Of a DNA stretch of 64,000 nt, positions 62,889-64,000 are shown piece after piece (the first letter of the stretch is position 1; every line of letters begins with the position of its first letter). The stretch is from contig NC_056744.1 in the NCBI RefSeq assembly GCF_019279795.1, forward strand, positions 1,503,271,117 through 1,503,335,116. The letters run 5' to 3'. The translations under genes and the position numbers were made by a program. This DNA is from Protopterus annectens. Its lineage: Eukaryota > Chordata > Ceratodontiformes > Protopteridae. Below the pieces are notes generated by a model, which had not been told where the DNA came from, made no database searches, and was given only the letters and a program-made list of their open reading frames with translations.

Positions 62889-64000
62889 CCTGCCTTTTCA
62901 GCTGCCAGTAGATTCTCGTCTGGCAGCTCCTTTGGGAGGAAGACTGTCTCTTTTCAAAGAAAATTGGGATTTAATTACTCAAGACAGATGGGTGTTGGAT
63001 ATCATTCACCACGGTTACAGGTTTTATTTCCATACATTGCCCCTTTCAAAGGCATGCCAGACGTTCCTCCTCCACAAAGGAAAGAGGCTCACAAGCAAAT
63101 TTCTCAGTTACTCCAAATAGGGGCCATTCAGCCAGTCCCTGTATCACAAAGGGGCCTAGGATTTTATTCTCGCCTGTTCCTAGTACCAAAGAAGGGGAAC
63201 ACGTGGAGACCAATTTTGGATTTATCTATCCTCAACACTTATCTGGACATTCCCAAGTTCAAGATGTTGACGTTACAACAGCTTTTACCTCTGCTGGGCA
63301 AAGATCACTGGATGGTAACTTTAGATCTCAAGGAAGCTTACCTTCATGTGCCTATAAGATTAAGTTGCAGGAAGTATCTGCGTTTTCGAGCTGGAAATTC
63401 TCATTATCAGTTCTCTGCATTGCCCTTTGGCTTATCTACTGCCCAGAGTATTCACAAAGGTTCTGGCTCCAGTGATAGCTTACTTCAGGCTACAAGGAAT
63501 TCAAATCTATCCTTACTTGGACGACTGCCTGATTCTGGCTCAAGAAAAGGAAGACCTTCTACAGCATCTGGAATATGTTATAGCAGTGCTAAGATGCCTA
63601 GGGTATTCTGTGAACGAAATAAAGTCCAGTCTAGTACCCTCTCAAGACATGTGCTTTCTGGGTGTGAGACTGAATACAGCAGCCCAGATGGCCTTTTTAA
63701 CCCCGGACAAACAACAGTGTCTATCACTTTACTTCCATCAACTATCTCATCAGTCCGTGCTGACTGCAAGGACAGTCCTTCAAGCATTAGGGTTCATGGC
63801 ATCTTGTATTCTGGTGCTTCCCAATGCCAAACTGCATATGAGGAAGCTACAATGGTATCTCAAAAATGTATGGACACAGCACTGCCAGGATTTGGACACT
63901 GTCATTCAAATAATACCTTGCCTTCAAAAAGAATTTTTGTGGTGGGCTCAGGAATGTCACCTAAACAAGGGACTCTCTGTGACCCGGCCAGAGGTGAGTC
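62885..64000 (+). pseudogene. DIRS-B reverse transcriptase (B2), two frame changes, incomplete
   Basis: Begins in the gag-overlapping frame (DLITQDRWVLDIIHHGYRF), shifts near 63045 into MPDVPPPQRKEAHKQIS, YSRLFLVPKKGNTWRPILD, MLTLQQLLPLL, VTLDLKEAYLHVPI (first Asp), LPFGLSTA, then loses one base near 63445 and continues in the next frame: VFTKVLAPVIAYFRLQGIQ, IYPYLDDCLIL (YLDD near 63513), ALGFMASCILVLPNAKLHMRKLQWYL and a WWAQECHLNKGL end that approaches RNase H. The rest is outside the window. Confidence 0.8.

Larger units (their letters stand above)
60841..64000 (+). mobile_element. DIRS-B retrotransposon copy B2, runs off the window
   Basis: Starts GATGTTCTTCGTTCC inside the A7 RT. Left repeat, an open gag of 578 codons and an RT with two frame changes are present; RNase H, YR, ICR and the right repeat are beyond 64000. 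Confidence 0.88.

Noticed and set aside
1-64000. CRISPR arrays, bacterial operons, rRNA genes
   Set aside because: No regularly spaced repeats, ribosome binding sites or rRNA-like sequence; the window is eukaryotic.

Overview
This is a vertebrate nuclear genome window made almost entirely of transposable elements. The mix is tyrosine-recombinase (YR) retrotransposons of the DIRS order as the dominant class, with CR1-like, R4/Dong-like and L1-like LINEs, a Penelope-like element with hammerhead ribozyme motifs, tRNA-derived SINEs and small MITE-like palindromes. It suggests a large, repeat-bloated amphibian genome (caecilian or salamander would fit). That assignment is inference from repeat content only; no host gene pins the species. 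The only host-like coding sequence is a C2H2 zinc-finger terminal exon near 44.3-45.2 kb.

Layout: 0-0.66 kb, 3' end of a DIRS-B copy (B0). 0.7-1.7 kb, gag remnant of a third DIRS lineage split by a SINE. 1.9-5.15 kb, CR1-like LINE (ORF1 esterase, ORF2 endonuclease-RT). 5.9-12.6 kb, DIRS-A copy A1, carrying a MITE and a Penelope insertion. 13.1-25.2 kb, DIRS-A copy A2, interrupted inside its RT by a complete DIRS-A copy A3 (16.8-22.9 kb). 26.2-28.85 kb, truncated DIRS-A copy A5, ended by DIRS-B copy B1 (28.85-35.02 kb), which holds a CR1 fragment. 35.0-41.3 kb, DIRS-A copy A6, lacking its left end and interrupted by a SINE. 41.3-44.3 kb, low-information sequence. 44.3-45.2 kb, zinc-finger exon. 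45.25-53.3 kb, two R4-like LINE copies arranged head to tail, the first split by a 3.6-kb Penelope-like element. 53.3-54.9 kb, a large imperfect palindrome. 55-57.2 kb, L1-like RT relic. 57.4-60.8 kb, DIRS-A copy A7, cut by DIRS-B copy B2, which runs off the window end.

The DIRS copies show the textbook plan: left inverted terminal repeat, gag with an N-terminal Cys/His cluster, RT-RNase H-methyltransferase-like region, YR, an internal complementary region (ICR) that carries complements of both outer ends, and the right inverted repeat. For A2, A3 and B1 the ICR predicts both element ends. Every reverse transcriptase and YR gene in the window carries frameshifts, stops or catalytic substitutions, so no autonomous element is evident; the B2 gag (578 codons) is the best preserved reading frame.

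The observation I consider most novel is that each DIRS-A subfamily has its own palindromic decamer in the inverted terminal repeats and repeats the same decamer inside its own gag coding region (TCGGATCCGA in A2, TCGGAGCCGA in A3).
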